Counted from the first letter of the stretch, positions 6,498 through 12,632 are shown. The stretch: 12,647 bases of DNA from Patescibacteria group bacterium UBA5187 (GCA_002413065.1 DHWH01000005.1:193-12839); one strand, 5' to 3'. The notes: generated from the sequence alone by a model not told the origin. Translations and numbers: made by a program.

Positions 6498-6525
6498 AGT
6501 ATATCACGCCGCTATTTTTTGAAAA
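6498..6525 (-). promoter_or_regulatory. Promoter of the PLD nuclease/OB-fold operon
   Basis: On the minus strand TTTTCA (6520-6525) is followed after 16 nt by TATACT (6498-6503), preceded by TGA to make an extended -10. The predicted start near 6491 gives a leader of about 33 nt to the GTG, unlike the leaderless layout of several neighbours. Confidence 0.55.
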
Positions 6526-6570
6526 GTAAAGGTACACTTAACAAAGATATGCTAAGCTGATTCCCACAAC

Positions 6571-7899
6571 ATGAATTCCGCGAATCCAACAACCGAAACC
6601 ACCCATTATGACGTATGCATCATCGGCGGCGGAGCTGCCGGCATGATGGCCGCCGGGCGCGCAGTAGAGCGCGGCTTGTCCGTGTGCATACTTGAGAAAA
6701 ATGACCAACTCGGCAAGAAACTCCTCATTACCGGCGGCGGCAGATGCAATATTACGAATGCGGAGTATGACACGCACGCTTTTCTTTCAAAACTGGGAAA
6801 GACCGGGCATTTCCTGCATTCGACATTCGCGCAATTTGATGTGAAAAGCACATTCGCATTTTTTGAAAGCAAAGGACTGGAGCTGAAAATCGAGGAATTC
6901 AAACGCGCCTTCCCTGCCGACGACAAATCCGCATCGGTACTTCGTGTCCTTGAACTGAGACTGAGGAAAGTCGCGATACGCACCAGCGCTCAGGTCACCG
7001 GTTTCATTGCAGAAAAAAAATCTGCCGCGAACACTGATGCAAAAAGTGATGCAAAAAAAGAACGGGAGCCGGGAACAATAACCGGAGCAAGACTCAAAAA
7101 CGGCGAGGTTGTCCGCGCATCTCATTTTATCCTCGCGACAGGCGGAACATCGCACCCGGAAACAGGCTCTACCGGAGATGCCTACGCATGGCTGAAAGAA
7201 ATCGGCCATACGGTCATCATTCCGGAACCGTCGCTTGTTCCCATTGCCATCCGAGACCCGTGGGTCAAAGAACTTCAAGGCATCACGCTCTCATCCGCAA
7301 AGCTGACCGTATTCCAGGAAAATAAAAAACAGCTCACAAAGAAAGGACGCCTGCTCTTTACTCATTTCGGTATCTCAGGACCGACCGTCATTAATATGAG
7401 CCGCGATGTCGGCGAACTTCTTAAGTGGGGCGAAGTGGACATCGAAGTCGACCTTCTTCCCGACAAGGACTATGCCATGCTGAATGCCATGCTTCAGGAG
7501 CTTTTTGATAAGAATAAAAATAAATTATTCAAAAACTGCATTACCGAAATTATTCCCGGCAAAACTGCTTCGGTCGTAACACGCCTGGCGGGGATCAATC
7601 CTGACACGGCCATCAACAGCATCACCCGTGAAGAGCGTCTCAAACTCGTCGAGACGATCAAGCATATGAAAATGAAAGTGGAGAATCTGCTCGGACCTGA
7701 TGCTTCCATAGTCACATCCGGCGGTGTCGCCTGCGAGGAAGTCGATTTCAAAACAATGAGGTCACGCCTGTATCCGAATCTATTGTTTACCGGAGACGTT
7801 CTGAACATCGAACGTCCTTCCGGAGGTTACAGTCTGCAGATCTGCTGGAGTACCGGATGGGTTGCAGGGAGCGCGATTGAAGTTCCTGAAGTTGAATAA
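6571..7899 (+). CDS. NAD(P)/FAD-dependent oxidoreductase, HI0933/BaiN (YhiN) family
   Basis: The 442-residue cytosolic flavoprotein belongs to the HI0933/BaiN-like family; most members have no known substrate. Visible landmarks are the FAD motif GGGAAG (19-24), ITGGGRCNITN (53-63) typical of this family, ATGGTSHPETGSTGDAY (189-205), LLFTHFGISGP (261-271) and the C-terminal FAD contact GDVLNIERPSGGYSLQ (407-422). Length is near the usual 390-420 residues plus an insertion. Residues 148-168 form a Lys/Ala/Asp-rich, low-complexity loop (KKSAANTDAKSDAKKERE) between beta strands, probably a surface extension. It diverges from the PLD gene; a TATGCT at 6548-6553 could serve as its -10. The beta-propeller gene starts 51 nt downstream on the same strand and may be co-transcribed. 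Confidence 0.9.
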   Translation: MNSANPTTETTHYDVCIIGGGAAGMMAAGRAVERGLSVCILEKNDQLGKKLLITGGGRCNITNAEYDTHAFLSKLGKTGHFLHSTFAQFDVKSTFAFFESKGLELKIEEFKRAFPADDKSASVLRVLELRLRKVAIRTSAQVTGFIAEKKSAANTDAKSDAKKEREPGTITGARLKNGEVVRASHFILATGGTSHPETGSTGDAYAWLKEIGHTVIIPEPSLVPIAIRDPWVKELQGITLSSAKLTVFQENKKQLTKKGRLLFTHFGISGPTVINMSRDVGELLKWGEVDIEVDLLPDKDYAMLNAMLQELFDKNKNKLFKNCITEIIPGKTASVVTRLAGINPDTAINSITREERLKLVETIKHMKMKVENLLGPDASIVTSGGVACEEVDFKTMRSRLYPNLLFTGDVLNIERPSGGYSLQICWSTGWVAGSAIEVPEVE

Positions 7900-7950
7900 A
7901 TTAAGACAATAAGAACTCCGAATAAGTAACGTCCACCCTTCTTTGACGTC

Positions 7951-8994
7951 ATGTTTTGTATGGAAAATGACATCCAAAAAGATACGCCTCCTGATGCACC
8001 GGACACAACAAACACGCCCGAACCCCAGGGAATATTTCGTAAAAAACTTTCGTTTGAAAGAAAAGGATTGATGCTGAAGTCGGATCTCTATTGGCACACC
8101 AAAGACCCCTGTCCGGTATTCGATGGAAAAATGTGGCACTTGTTCGGATCCGGAGGACAGCCATATATGGAGATCTGGCATATCCTTCATGCGACTGCAC
8201 CGCACCCGGAAGGACCCTGGACGGAACAGGAATCATCAATTCTCGATACCGTACAAGGTCCGCACGTTGCAGCGCCCGCCGTCATCTACGATGCGCATGA
8301 ACAAAAATTCCACATGTTCGTACAGCGGGAATTCATGGCGCTTGGCGGAACGATAGAACACCTTTCCTCAACCGATGGAACGCATTTCGCTCTCATCGAC
8401 ACAGCACTGGCTTCCATCCCGGACAGTGATGAAGCGGGCATATATGATCCCCATCCGGCCATCATACAAGGCACGCACTATCTCATATATTCCGGAATGC
8501 GCCGGGTAAATCATCCCGATCTTTTCCTGGCGGAATGTCCGGGAAAATCATGGAAATGTCCCTGGGAACGAAAAGGAAAAATTCTCTCGCACGAAAATAT
8601 CGGTCATCACAATCAGCATAATTATGAAGATTACGAATGGGGTCTCGAGGGATCCCAACTCATTCCCCTGCCTAGCGGAAATATCCTTTTGAATGCGGTC
8701 TGTTTTCTTCCGCAAGGAAAACGCGGACAGCGCCAGCGGGTTTTTTTCGCCGCAGCAAAAGATCCGCTTGGACCGTATACCACGCTCGGACCCGTGATCG
8801 AACCATATGGTGATGACTGGGAAGGCGGCGAGAACGGGCACGCTACCGGAATAATCGTCGGAGATGTGCTCTATTTATATTATCAATCCCGCGCTTTCAG
8901 CGAACGAAATCGCTGGTGTTACGGCCTGGCTGTTTTCAAAGTAGCCGAGATCGAGGAAGTGGTTAAAAATATATTGGAGGAAGCTGCGCACTAA
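7951..8994 (+). CDS. Five-bladed beta-propeller glycoside hydrolase-like protein (GH43/GH32 clan type)
   Basis: The protein has 347 residues. A polar, Pro/Thr/Asp-rich head of about 30 residues precedes a predicted five-bladed propeller (about 40-335). Repeated blades each carry a strand-type motif: KDPCPVFDGKMWHLFGS (51-67), GPHVAAPAVIYD (103-114), IYDPHPAIIQGTHYLIYSG (164-182), LEGSQLIPLPSG (232-243) and GGENGHATGIIVGDVLYLYY (292-311). The acidic positions Asp52, Asp166 and Glu233 sit where base, modulator and acid residues lie in GH43-type propellers, but this assignment is mine and untested. No signal peptide is seen, so it would act in the cytoplasm, on an oligosaccharide or glycoside, or be a non-catalytic propeller. 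ATG 7951 and ATG 7960 (residue 4) are both possible starts; neither has a ribosome site. A terminator follows at 9008. Confidence 0.75.
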   Translation: MFCMENDIQKDTPPDAPDTTNTPEPQGIFRKKLSFERKGLMLKSDLYWHTKDPCPVFDGKMWHLFGSGGQPYMEIWHILHATAPHPEGPWTEQESSILDTVQGPHVAAPAVIYDAHEQKFHMFVQREFMALGGTIEHLSSTDGTHFALIDTALASIPDSDEAGIYDPHPAIIQGTHYLIYSGMRRVNHPDLFLAECPGKSWKCPWERKGKILSHENIGHHNQHNYEDYEWGLEGSQLIPLPSGNILLNAVCFLPQGKRGQRQRVFFAAAKDPLGPYTTLGPVIEPYGDDWEGGENGHATGIIVGDVLYLYYQSRAFSERNRWCYGLAVFKVAEIEEVVKNILEEAAH

Positions 8995-9007
8995 TTAACC
9001 CGGAAAC

Positions 9008-9034
9008 TGACAGACTGCACGCTGTCATATTTTT
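9008..9034 (+). terminator. Intrinsic terminator after the propeller gene
   Basis: TGACAG (9008-9013) pairs with CTGTCA (9022-9027) around an 8-nt loop and is followed by TATTTTT. It begins 13 nt after the stop at 8994 and separates this gene from the ferritin-like gene. Confidence 0.65.
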
Positions 9035-9058
9035 CCATGCATCCCGTCTTTTTTATAT

Positions 9059-9592
9059 ATGAAAATGGATGAGCCAATGACACTCAATGATCTATTCACT
9101 TTGAAGCTCCAGGCTCTATACGATATAGAGAGCGAGCTTATAGACGCTCTCCCCGTCATGGCCAAAAATGCAACCGACATGGAACTGAAGAATGCTTTCG
9201 AAGAACATCTCTCTGAAACGAGAATGCACGCCGAGCGCATCAAGGAAATATTTTCCATCATGGACATACAGGCGAAAAAGACAAAGGTGAAGGCGATACG
9301 CGGCATCATTTCCGATGCGGAATGGCTGACGAAGAATATTTCCGGCGCGACCGCTTTGGATGCGGCACTCATTTCCGCGGCCCAATATGCCGAGTACTAT
9401 GAAATGGCAGGTTATGCTTCCGCCGCAGAATGGGCGCGCATCCTTGGATATGGCACGGCCGCAAAATTACTCTTGCATACCCTGGACGAAGAAAAACATG
9501 CGAGCGATACCCTTTTGCAGCTGTCTCTCGCGAAGATCAACCGCGAGGCTCTCAGTGAAGAAGAAAACACGGAAGAAAGCGGCGTGATGTAG
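9059..9592 (+). CDS. DUF892 (YciE/YciF) ferritin-like protein
   Basis: The protein has 177 residues in four long helices, the usual length for the family. It is a cytosolic ferritin-like protein; relatives are induced by osmotic, oxidative or nutrient stress and some bind a di-iron centre. Helix 1 reads LFTLKLQALYDIESEL (12-27), helix 2 EEHLSETRMHAERIKEIF (48-65), helix 3 AAQYAEYYEMAGY (107-119) and helix 4 LLLHTLDEEKHASDTLLQL (137-155). Candidate metal ligands are Glu26, Glu53, His57, Glu115 and Glu145; exact pairing needs an alignment. A variable acidic tail ends the protein. The start could be ATG 9059, 9065 or 9077 (residues 1, 3, 7); the third fits the usual family start (MTLNDLF) best. 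The AT-rich TTTTATATAT at 9051-9060 may hold the -10 box, which would also favour 9077. Confidence 0.88.
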   Translation: MKMDEPMTLNDLFTLKLQALYDIESELIDALPVMAKNATDMELKNAFEEHLSETRMHAERIKEIFSIMDIQAKKTKVKAIRGIISDAEWLTKNISGATALDAALISAAQYAEYYEMAGYASAAEWARILGYGTAAKLLLHTLDEEKHASDTLLQLSLAKINREALSEEENTEESGVM

Positions 9593-9617
9593 GGCGGCGA
9601 AGTGTGGGGTAGCATCC

Positions 9618-9851
9618 CTATACCCAACGGACATTATCCACTGGTTTAGCCTTTTGCTTATTGCGCTCACTGATTATTTTTTGCTTGGTAGTCGGAATCA
9701 ACGTTTTCGGAACTTTTTTTGCGTTCTTATCTTTGTCTTTATTTTTGGCAGGATTATCAGTGGCATTAGGAAGTTTCTTATTGCCAGATGTCGCATCGTC
9801 CCGCTGTTTATTTTTCTGGGCAATATTAAATTGTTTTTGTTTCGGTACCAT
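9618..9851 (-). CDS. Lysine-rich small basic protein, unknown function
   Basis: This predicted protein of 77 residues contains 18 lysines plus many Asn, Gln and Asp, no Cys, and only one Phe and one Trp. It reads as a disordered, highly basic chain (for example KNKDKDKNAKK in the middle) ending in VRWV. Such proteins may bind nucleic acid or ribosomes, but no motif proves this. Support for a real gene: codon use is mixed and ordinary, a promoter-like sequence lies upstream, and the preceding minus-strand gene ends in a terminator, so this region is set up for separate transcription. A hydrophobic frame lies opposite on the plus strand (9661-9858); it is explained by AAA/AAG codons read backwards as Phe/Leu. 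The start codon lies in the 3' arm of a hairpin. Confidence 0.55.
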   Translation of the reverse strand: MVPKQKQFNIAQKNKQRDDATSGNKKLPNATDNPAKNKDKDKNAKKVPKTLIPTTKQKIISERNKQKAKPVDNVRWV

Positions 9852-9875
9852 GCTTTAAAGGACGAAATGGTACCG
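9843..9875. repeat. Perfect 9-bp inverted repeat covering the start codon of the lysine-rich gene
   Basis: CGGTACCAT (9843-9851) and ATGGTACCG (9867-9875) are perfect inverse complements around a 15-nt loop. In the minus-strand transcript the 3' arm begins with the ATG of the 77-residue gene. The 5' arm would lie at the very beginning of the RNA if the promoter at 9878-9907 is used. There is no U-tract, so it is not a terminator. A start-codon-blocking RNA hairpin or an operator are both possible. Confidence 0.6.
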
Positions 9876-9877
9876 GG

Positions 9878-9907
9878 AGTATGACATCTTTGTTGTGCGG
9901 GTTCCAA
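9878..9907 (-). promoter_or_regulatory. Possible promoter of the lysine-rich gene
   Basis: On the minus strand TTGGAA (9902-9907) is followed after 18 nt by CATACT (9878-9883), with TG one base upstream. Transcription would start near 9871, inside the outer arm of the 9843-9875 inverted repeat. Confidence 0.35.
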
Positions 9908-9916
9908 GCGGACATG

Positions 9917-9943
9917 GAATAAAAAAGCTCCCGATTGGGGAGC
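9917..9943 (-). terminator. Intrinsic terminator of the 116-residue orphan gene
   Basis: On the minus strand GCTCCC pairs with GGGAGC (arms 9938-9943 and 9927-9932) around a 5-nt loop, followed by six T and ATTCC. It begins 25 nt after the stop at 9969. This is a strong, classic form. Confidence 0.85.
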
Positions 9944-9968
9944 AAAGAATAAAGCAATCTTAACCCTC

Positions 9969-10319
9969 TTAACCCCGGCGACTGGGGAAAAAATCGCTAA
10001 AATCCGCCACGTGCCGAGAAGGAGCAACCGGCAGCCAAAACGAATATGCGTTCGCTTCCGGCCTAAAAATGAGACGTTTTGAATCGGGAGGTATCCGCAC
10101 CGGTACCGGCCACAATTGAAGCGTCAAGCGATTTGCCTTGGTGACAATCGTCCGCATCATGGTATCGGAAACTTCACCCGCCGTTATGTGGACCGTAACC
10201 CATTTTTGCCAATGCATAATGCGTACATGCACGCGGGCCCTTACCTTTGGAAAAGCCGCTTTAATCTCGCGAATAAGCTTTGCCTCGAAGCTTAAAACTG
10301 AACGTTCAAAGTTTTTCAT
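9969..10319 (-). CDS. Small orphan protein of unknown function
   Basis: I chose the ATG at 10317-10319 (116 residues). The longer open frame from a TTG at 10364 overlaps the -10 box of its own promoter and cannot be the start. The N-terminal half looks alpha/beta: a helix with FEAKLIREIKAAFPKV, then strands RARVHVRIM, WVTVHITAG and a helix SDTMMRTIVTKANRLTLQLW, so a small compact basic domain. The C-terminal third is Pro/Arg-rich (PVPVRIPPDSKRLIFRPEANAYSFWLPV) and ends SRRG. I recognise no family, and no signal peptide, membrane helix or metal motif is visible. A clear promoter upstream and a terminator downstream make it a separate transcription unit, which is the main evidence that it is a real gene. 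The leader is about 38 nt, without a convincing ribosome site. Confidence 0.6.
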   Translation of the reverse strand: MKNFERSVLSFEAKLIREIKAAFPKVRARVHVRIMHWQKWVTVHITAGEVSDTMMRTIVTKANRLTLQLWPVPVRIPPDSKRLIFRPEANAYSFWLPVAPSRHVADFSDFFPSRRG

Positions 10320-10363
10320 ATGTATCCGTGTATGCGTTGTTTCTATCAATGTGTCCAAAATCA

Positions 10364-10391
10364 ACTATACTAATTTTTAGGAAAATATCAA
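10364..10391 (-). promoter_or_regulatory. Strong sigma70-type promoter of the orphan gene
   Basis: On the minus strand TTGATA (10386-10391) and TATAGT (10364-10369) are separated by 16 nt; each matches the consensus in five of six positions. It overrides the longer TTG-start reading of the downstream gene. Confidence 0.65.
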
Positions 10392-10395
10392 CCCG

Positions 10396-10857
10396 TCAAT
10401 ATCCCTCCGGCGGAGCCTTTTTTGTTCCCAAAAGGTGGAGATCGAGCTTCGTAATTTCATCATTGATCATGGATACAAACTCACGCAAAACTTTTTTCTG
10501 CACTTCCGTCTTTGATGAAAGGATATACTCCAAGGTCTTATCAAAATCATTTTTGAACTTTTGGTTTATATCTTTCCAGACTACACCCTTCAATAATTCG
10601 GCAACCGAAGCATCATATGGAAGAACTCCCGTTTTCATTAAAAAAGCGATCGATGGATACCCGAGATACCCTTTCCAGAATGAAGCGTTATCATTGGACA
10701 TGATGGCCCGGGCCTCAGGGTCATACGCGATCGTATAATATTTATTACCGCTGGAAGAAAAAACTTTTCCCGCATTTTCCGAGATTTCGACGCGATTATC
10801 CGCAACCGATCCGAGTGCTTCGTATATTTTGATGATTGGCGGGTGTTTCCACTTCAT
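10396..10857 (-). CDS. Conserved-looking hypothetical protein
   Basis: The 153-residue protein reads as soluble and globular, with no signal peptide or membrane helix. Strands and turns in the first half (KVFSSSGNKYYTIAYD, residues 31-46) are followed by a motif rich in aromatics (SFWKGYLGYPSIAFLM, 59-74) and then helices (WKDINQKFKNDFDKTLEYIL, 94-113). The C-terminus is basic with KKAPPEGY. I have the impression that proteins starting MKWKHPP and containing GYLGYPSIAFLM are recurrent in Patescibacteria, but cannot confirm this here. The function is unknown. The start ATG lies 6 nt after TAGAAT (10864-10869), again a leaderless arrangement. The gene diverges from rluF, and the 60-nt intergenic region holds both starts. 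It uses TGA as its stop, consistent with the standard genetic code. Confidence 0.75.
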   Translation of the reverse strand: MKWKHPPIIKIYEALGSVADNRVEISENAGKVFSSSGNKYYTIAYDPEARAIMSNDNASFWKGYLGYPSIAFLMKTGVLPYDASVAELLKGVVWKDINQKFKNDFDKTLEYILSSKTEVQKKVLREFVSMINDEITKLDLHLLGTKKAPPEGY

Positions 10858-10901
10858 AGAGGTATTCTAAAGAAAACACTTATGCAAGGCTAGCAGACTA
10901 G

Positions 10902-10910
10902 TGCTATACT
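10902..10910 (+). promoter_or_regulatory. Extended -10 promoter of rluF (leaderless layout)
   Basis: TGC plus TATACT (10902-10910) lies 7 nt before the ATG at 10918, so the transcript would start at the start codon itself. The -35 region (about 10881-10886, TATGCA) is poor, which extended -10 promoters tolerate. Confidence 0.55.
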
Positions 10911-10917
10911 GCGAGTC

Positions 10918-11646
10918 ATGAAAGATAAAAAAGTTCCCATAATCCCAAAAGAGCCATATCCCATGAGGATAAATAAGTATTTGGCCCTCAAAGGCCACTC
11001 TACTCGCCGCGGCGCGGATGAGCTTATTTCCGGCAAAAAAGTCCTTATAAATGGGAAGCTTGCCAAGCTTGGCGACAAGGTCAACGAATCGGACAATGTC
11101 GAAGTTCGTCTCAAGCACGCAAAAAAACCGTATACATATTTTGCATTTAATAAGCCAGCCGGGGTCATTACCCATTCGCCCCAGCACGGAGAAAAGGAAA
11201 TAAAAGATCTGATCCCGAACAAAGATATTTTCCCTCTCGGCCGACTCGACAAGGAATCAGAAGGGCTTATCATACTCACTGACGACGGCAGAATAACCGA
11301 CAAACTCCTCAACCCTGAATACGAACACACCAAAGAATATATTGTGACTACGGGAACAAAACTCCGTTCCAGTTTCAAGGAAAAGATCGAGAACGGCATA
11401 TTCATCGAAGGATACAAAACGAAACCCTGCAGAGTAAAAGTTCTCAAGGAAAACGTATTCGTCATTACTCTGACCGAAGAAAAAAAACATCAGATCAGAC
11501 GCATGGTTTCAGCCCTGTTCAATGAAGTCGTGCACCTCAAACGCACCAAAATCATGAATATCGAACTTGGAACCCTCAAATCCGGAGATTGGCGAGAAAT
11601 TATCGGCGCTGAATTGGAACTATTCTTGAAACAATTGGGACGCTAA
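10918..11646 (+). CDS. rluF: RluF-type pseudouridine synthase (S4 domain plus catalytic domain)
   Basis: The protein has 242 residues. An S4 RNA-binding domain (about 16-66, MRINKYLALKGHSTRRGADELI) precedes the RsuA/RluB/RluE/RluF-type catalytic domain. The catalytic aspartate is Asp111 in GRLDKESEGLIILTDDG. Further family motifs are FNKPAGV (77-83), EHTKEYIV (136-143), KHQIRRM (190-196) and LKRTKIMNIELGTLKSGDW (207-225). The EHTKEY and RTKIMN motifs fit RluF better than RsuA. In E. coli RluF modifies 23S rRNA U2604; here I infer a modification of 23S rRNA. An alternative start at Met16 would remove the basic head but leave the S4 domain intact. The last 47 bp overlap the antisense end of the transposase reading frame, and no terminator follows. 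Confidence 0.88.
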   Translation: MKDKKVPIIPKEPYPMRINKYLALKGHSTRRGADELISGKKVLINGKLAKLGDKVNESDNVEVRLKHAKKPYTYFAFNKPAGVITHSPQHGEKEIKDLIPNKDIFPLGRLDKESEGLIILTDDGRITDKLLNPEYEHTKEYIVTTGTKLRSSFKEKIENGIFIEGYKTKPCRVKVLKENVFVITLTEEKKHQIRRMVSALFNEVVHLKRTKIMNIELGTLKSGDWREIIGAELELFLKQLGR

Positions 11647-12607
11647 CTGCAATACTAACCGGTCTCCAGAACATTTTTTTCCTCAACTGCGCCAATATGA
11701 TCGCGACCAGAGTTTTCTTTTCATGGAAACGGAGCCCGCGGTGCAAGCGCAATGCCTCCGCAATCGCGGAATTCACCCAGCCTTCGACCAGATTGGTCGT
11801 GTTGGGAGCGCCAGGGTGATCAAGAAACGTAAAAAGATGCGGCAACGCGCGACGGATTATCAATCGGGCACTCCTGTGCCGCGAGTACAGGAAGCGTCCG
11901 CCATAATTCTTCAGCGCCAATGTTTTTTCATATTTCTCTTCCCATTTTTTGTAGGCCACTATCCACTGATCGCGGATTTCATGCGTTTTGGCGTATTTGA
12001 GAGTGTACAAGATATTCAAAAGATCCCTGCCCGCTTCGTCCTTGGGACGGCGGCCGAGATATTGTATGGCGAAAGCGATGACATGGAATTGACAGCGCTG
12101 TATCGGAGCGGTGGGCCACAAAGTTTTAGCGGCTGCGAACAATCCTTTCTGCCCGTCCATAACTACGATATCCGGTTGGGCAAAAGGATACAAAAATTGC
12201 AACCACACTTTATAGGACTCATACGGGGCAAATCGCCAGTAGATCTGCCTGTTTTCGTTGATGGCGATAAGCGCGCAAAGCGTATGGCCATGGACGTATG
12301 TTCCATCGAGAACCAATACCTTGGCTTTAGTGTCAGGGGGAATTGAAGGCTCCACATCATGGAGAAAGAGAGGCTGAAACTCTTTCCAAAGCGCCTGACG
12401 AGTCTTGTGCGCGTGAATCGCGATCTCATTCAGACTTTCTTTGCCTCCCAGCCAGCCGACCAATTGATGAGCAATAGTGCGCTGAACAACATCTTTTCTC
12501 CTCCGTATGGCTGTTTTTCCGCATGTGCAACAAAAAAAGCGGGGTCTTCCCGCAGAAGTGCGCCCCCATCGTTGTGTCGGGCCGCCGCATTCAGGACAAT
12601 GTTTCAT
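11600..12607 (-). CDS. IS256-type (Mutator/MULE-like) DDE transposase with N-terminal zinc ribbon
   Basis: The protein has 335 residues. An N-terminal zinc ribbon is visible (CPEC at 4-7, C26 and C29), then a helix-turn-helix region (about 56-76), then the catalytic fold with D101 (VLDGTYVHG), D151 (VVMDGQKGL) and E275 (NLVEGWVNS). CQFH (172-175) before the insertion domain is typical of the Mutator/IS256 type. I place it near the IS256 variants with a Zn-binding head, such as IS1249; this is from memory. The last residues, about VSVPIVSRIVPIQRR, are encoded by the antisense of the rluF 3' end, so the natural C-terminus probably lies near residues 313-322. The catalytic triad is intact, so the enzyme could be active. 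No Shine-Dalgarno sequence is seen; TGC TAGTTT lies 9 nt before the ATG. Confidence 0.87.
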   Translation of the reverse strand: MKHCPECGGPTQRWGRTSAGRPRFFCCTCGKTAIRRRKDVVQRTIAHQLVGWLGGKESLNEIAIHAHKTRQALWKEFQPLFLHDVEPSIPPDTKAKVLVLDGTYVHGHTLCALIAINENRQIYWRFAPYESYKVWLQFLYPFAQPDIVVMDGQKGLFAAAKTLWPTAPIQRCQFHVIAFAIQYLGRRPKDEAGRDLLNILYTLKYAKTHEIRDQWIVAYKKWEEKYEKTLALKNYGGRFLYSRHRSARLIIRRALPHLFTFLDHPGAPNTTNLVEGWVNSAIAEALRLHRGLRFHEKKTLVAIILAQLRKKMFWRPVSIAVSVPIVSRIVPIQRR

Positions 12608-12632
12608 TATCGATAAAAACTAGCAGTAAGGG
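11641..12632 (-). mobile_element. Insertion sequence around the zinc-ribbon IS256-type transposase (ends approximate)
   Basis: Two short sequences on either side of the transposase are inversely similar: CGCTAACTGC at 11641-11650 and, read inward from the right, CCCTTACTGC (complement of 12623-12632), with eight of ten bases matching. They may be the inner or outer parts of the terminal repeats. No target-site duplication is seen with these ends. The rluF stop codon at 11644-11646 would lie inside the left end. The exact boundaries are uncertain and the right end may lie beyond the window. Confidence 0.35.

Noticed and set aside
7929..7949. Inverted repeat ACGTC / GACGT just before the propeller gene as terminator or operator
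   Set aside because: The stem is only 5 bp with an 11-nt loop and no T-tract; this is readily explained by chance.
9593..9617. Inverted GGGTA / TACCC after the ferritin-like gene as a terminator
   Set aside because: The stem is very short and not followed by a T-run; it also lies partly in the end of the lysine-rich gene.
9661..9858. Plus-strand frame giving a hydrophobic 65-residue, membrane-like peptide
   Set aside because: It is the antisense of the lysine-rich minus-strand gene: AAA/AAG codons read backwards give Phe/Leu. There is no ribosome site or promoter for it.
9881..9920. tRNA-like GGTTCCAAGC stretch
   Set aside because: It resembles a T-arm only in a few bases; no acceptor, D or anticodon stems can be formed around it.
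9969..10364. Longer (131-residue) reading of the orphan gene from TTG 10364
   Set aside because: The TTG overlaps the -10 box of a strong promoter; transcription would start after it, so the ATG at 10319 is used instead.
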